A DNA stretch of 64,000 bases from Voacanga thouarsii (lineage: Eukaryota; Streptophyta; Magnoliopsida; Gentianales; Apocynaceae): NCBI GenBank assembly GCA_026120185.1, contig JANUWF010001937.1:1302001-1366000 (forward strand). Reading direction: 5' to 3'. The position numbers and the translations under genes are program-made. Position 1 is the first letter of the stretch. Every line of letters starts with the position of its first letter. Of the stretch, positions 61,901 through 64,000 are shown one piece after another. The notes beneath the pieces are model-generated. The model had not been told where the DNA came from, did no database searches, and saw nothing but the letters and a program-made list of their open reading frames with translations.

Positions 61901-63129
61901 GCTAGACTTATTTTGTAAAACCCTTTATCATTTAACCTTAAAGTTTAGGACATTACGGTCATGATTGTAATAAGTTGATCTAGGATTATTTATGGAAGAA
62001 ACTATAGCTTGAGTATAACCATATAGCTTGTGTTTACCCCAGGTGAGGTTAGGTCAGCTTTGGAAGGTTTGTGAATTTTCAAGTAAAGGATCAGGTAAGC
62101 TCCTGCATAAAACTTTTTTGATGTCAAAAGGTTACTATGGCAAGCCAAACGCGAAGTGTATGAACACTCATTTTGGTAAAGGCAATTAAGGACTATTTCC
62201 TTTCTATTTCAGTTAAATCATTTGGAATCAACAAGCAGTTTTACTCAAACACTAAATTCTTTCTAAAACCAACTCTAACACGAATTTTAGAAACCCTTAA
62301 TTGCTATTTCCAAATTAAACAATGTTTTATCAGTTTTCTTCCAAGTAGGACAAGCAACGTTGAGTACTCAATATGGGTAGGCTAGTAGTACTAGTTTTGA
62401 AGAGTAAGAACGAGTCTTCTGGCAGGAGGCCACCTTCAGAGGATGAACTCAACTTGGTGAAGCGACAGTACTACTTAGTCATGCCGGTCTGAGCTAGCAA
62501 GTTTCAGTCATGTGAACTGTGTGTTTCCGGAGTGGAAAACCGGTATGTTTTGGTGTAGAGAAGGAGGAGTATCTTACACCTACCTTTTGTTAGTCTGCCC
62601 AAAGTGTGGCTTTCTGACCGTTATATGGACATGGGGCCTAATGTGTGGTAACCATGGCCGCCCATTTGAGTGGTTGAATTTATTGTGCACTTGTATAGTT
62701 GGAAAGAAGGAAAACGCCACTCTTTATTTTAACCTTATTTATTGCTTGCCTGTATTTTTCTCTTATGAAATTTTACAACTCGCATACATGAACTGTTTTC
62801 CTGAACACTCAAAGCACACATGGACTTACTGAGATTTTTATCTCATCACCTTTTATGCCATATTTTCAGGTCGATCCTACTATGGAGATGAGTAGCTAGA
62901 ATGTTGCCTTCTTGAAGTCTCTATGTTATTTATTTTATATGTTGCTTTGAGAGATGATGGTGAACAATTTATTTTTTTTGGATTTATTCTGGACTCTTTG
63001 GGTTGTAATAAGTTTTAATTCTAAAGTAATGTTTTATTTCCGTTTGGGTGACCTAGTTATAAAGACCCCTTGTCCTTTGGACAGGGTGACATCCCCGGCC
63101 CTGTTGGGCCTAGGTTATGGGGTGTTACA
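58949..63129 (+). mobile_element. 5' LTR of a Del/Tekay-type chromovirus (Ty3/gypsy)
   Basis: 4181 bp from TGTGAAACCCCATC to ATGGGGTGTTACA; the ends form an inverted repeat around TGT/ACA with CCCCAT/ATGGGG. A tRNA-iMet PBS follows immediately. LTRs of 3-5 kb with this terminus are characteristic of Del/Tekay chromoviruses. It interrupts a minus-strand gypsy pol. The 5 bases before the start (CAAGC, 58944-58948) are the left target site; the right copy lies outside the window. Short frames within the LTR show no conserved protein. A CT-rich tract lies at 60848-60882. Confidence 0.85.
59195..59260 (+). ncRNA. tRNA-like segment (degenerate tRNA or SINE head) within the LTR
   Basis: A box-like tggtttagtggtta (59201-59214) and B box-like gagttcaaattcc (59243-59255) at tRNA spacing, with aaggtcttgagttcaaattcca resembling a variable arm/T-arm. 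Bases differ from consensus (C to T in both boxes), so it is unlikely to be a working tRNA. Similar tRNA-like patches are common in long chromovirus LTRs. Confidence 0.5.
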
Positions 63130-63130
63130 A

Positions 63131-63145
63131 GTGGTATCAGAGCCT
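63131..63145 (+). promoter_or_regulatory. Primer-binding site (tRNA-iMet) of the chromovirus
   Basis: gtggtatcagagcct begins two bases after the LTR end, matching the tRNA-iMet complement TGGTATCAGAGC. Confidence 0.92.
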
Positions 63146-63231
63146 AGATTATAGGCAAATATTGATAGTATATAGTCCGTTCTATTAAGTTCAAATCTTT
63201 TATCTAACCTGTCTTGTTTATGCTGTAGGAT

Positions 63232-63705
63232 GGTTAGAATGTTTAGAACCACAAGAAAAGGGCAGCAATGGCATGCTCCTATCCCTATCTACCCAGAAGA
63301 CCTACTAGTGCTCAACCTACACCTCAGCTTGCACCGTAGTCAATTATTCCATTGGAAGATTGCAGTGACGATGAGATCCTGATCAATGAGCCACCCCCAA
63401 TACTTGTGATAGACTTGGTTTTTGACAATGAAGATGAGGAGATTGATATGGAATATGTTCCCCATCCTTCTAGTGCCATAGTTGACTTATAAGTTGATAG
63501 TGATGATCCGGGGGAGATAGATTACGAATCTCCACCTATACCTTTCTTCATACTTCCACCCAATCAGGTTGAGACCGGGGAGAGTTCTAGGCGACCCAGG
63601 AAGGAGCTAATGGAAGGGCTTGCAAATGGGGCTGGAATAGACTTCACTAAGAATTCTGGGGGATGGTTATATGAGGCCGACTTCGAAGATTCTGATGAGG
63701 ACTAG
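63232..63705 (+). pseudogene. Acidic leader ORF of the chromovirus, broken
   Basis: A Met/Arg start (MVRMFRTTRKGQ at 63232) changes frame near 63290 into a Pro/Ser-rich stretch. This is followed by a strongly acidic segment: DDEILINEPPPILVIDLVFD, NEDEEIDMEYVPHP, then PGEIDYESPPIPFF, and GGWLYEADFEDSDED before TAG 63703. In-frame stops at 63337 (TAG) and 63490 (TAA). It occupies the position where gag would start but shows no gag core or zinc knuckle. It may be an N-terminal extension, an extra leader ORF, or host sequence carried by the element. I do not recognise the family. Confidence 0.45.
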
Positions 63706-64000
63706 AGGGGCTAAGAGCTGTTATGATTAGGATGTTTTATATGTTAAGGAATTTCATTTCTGTTTGCTTTTTTAATTTCAAATTTATGCAAATAAGAGTA
63801 TCTGAGTACTCTAAGATTTGACAGAAATTTACATGCGATTCTTTAGACAAAACTTGCATATGATTTTCTTTTACTTAAACTTGAATACGAATGCATGCTC
63901 AATTGAAATGATTTAATCATTGAATGTATAAACTCATCATTCGGGTATAGTTTAGAATGGCACCTAAGTGCCGTGTAGCCACATTAGGCAGGAGAGTTTC
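63706..64000 (+). other. Chromovirus internal sequence continuing past the window
   Basis: No coding region recognised in the last 295 bases; gag/pol would be expected beyond the window edge. Confidence 0.4.

Overview
This window is repeat-rich nuclear DNA of a flowering plant, probably a dicot. It is AT-rich and built almost entirely from mobile elements and an endogenous plant-virus locus. I found no intact host gene. All assignments come from reading translations, terminal motifs and repeats by eye; no database search was run. Boundaries given as 'about' are uncertain.

Layout. (1) 1-6037: 3' part of a Ty1/copia Sirevirus-like element: broken reverse transcriptase/RNase H, an extra envelope-like ORF, several polypurine tracts and a 3' LTR. 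(2) 6040-11318: remnants: a PBS-like site, a hAT transposase C-terminus, a 3'-truncated copia LTR and a 5'-truncated gypsy LTR. (3) 11700-17142: a rearranged endogenous caulimovirid (florendovirus/petuvirus-like). Movement protein, RNase H, a downstream ORF, a promoter and two primer-binding-site repeats lie on the minus strand; an inverted protease/RT piece lies on the plus strand. (4) 17290-20112: a decayed hAT transposon (minus strand) with an internal 456-bp tandem duplication. (5) 20908-39678: a full-length but decayed Ty1/copia element holding two later insertions: a gypsy-type solo LTR (23834-25685, TSD AGAGC) in its leader, and a non-autonomous Athila/Tat-like gypsy element (30989-38741, TSD GTTAT/GTCAT) in its 3' LTR. 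(6) 40217-47700: a tandem segmental duplication; the second copy carries a mariner-like transposon (44335-47329) and a long ATT microsatellite. (7) 47697-53072: hAT-type ends, a small solo LTR and unassigned DNA. (8) 53073-53965: a Mutator-like (Pack-MULE-like) element with long inverted repeats enclosing a fragment of a MAK/CDKF-type kinase gene. (9) 54072-64000: nested gypsy elements: a plus-strand LTR broken by a minus-strand Athila/Tat-like element, which is in turn broken by a Del/Tekay-type chromovirus whose 4.2-kb 5' LTR, PBS and leader end the window.

The locus reads as layered insertions. LTR divergence judged by eye (about 10% for the host copia, about 7% for the gypsy inside it) agrees with the order given by nesting. 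The most unusual points are a similar GW-motif domain in two unrelated retrotransposon lineages (about 1.8-2.7 kb and 34.2-35.4 kb), the inverted viral locus, and the transposon-captured kinase fragment.
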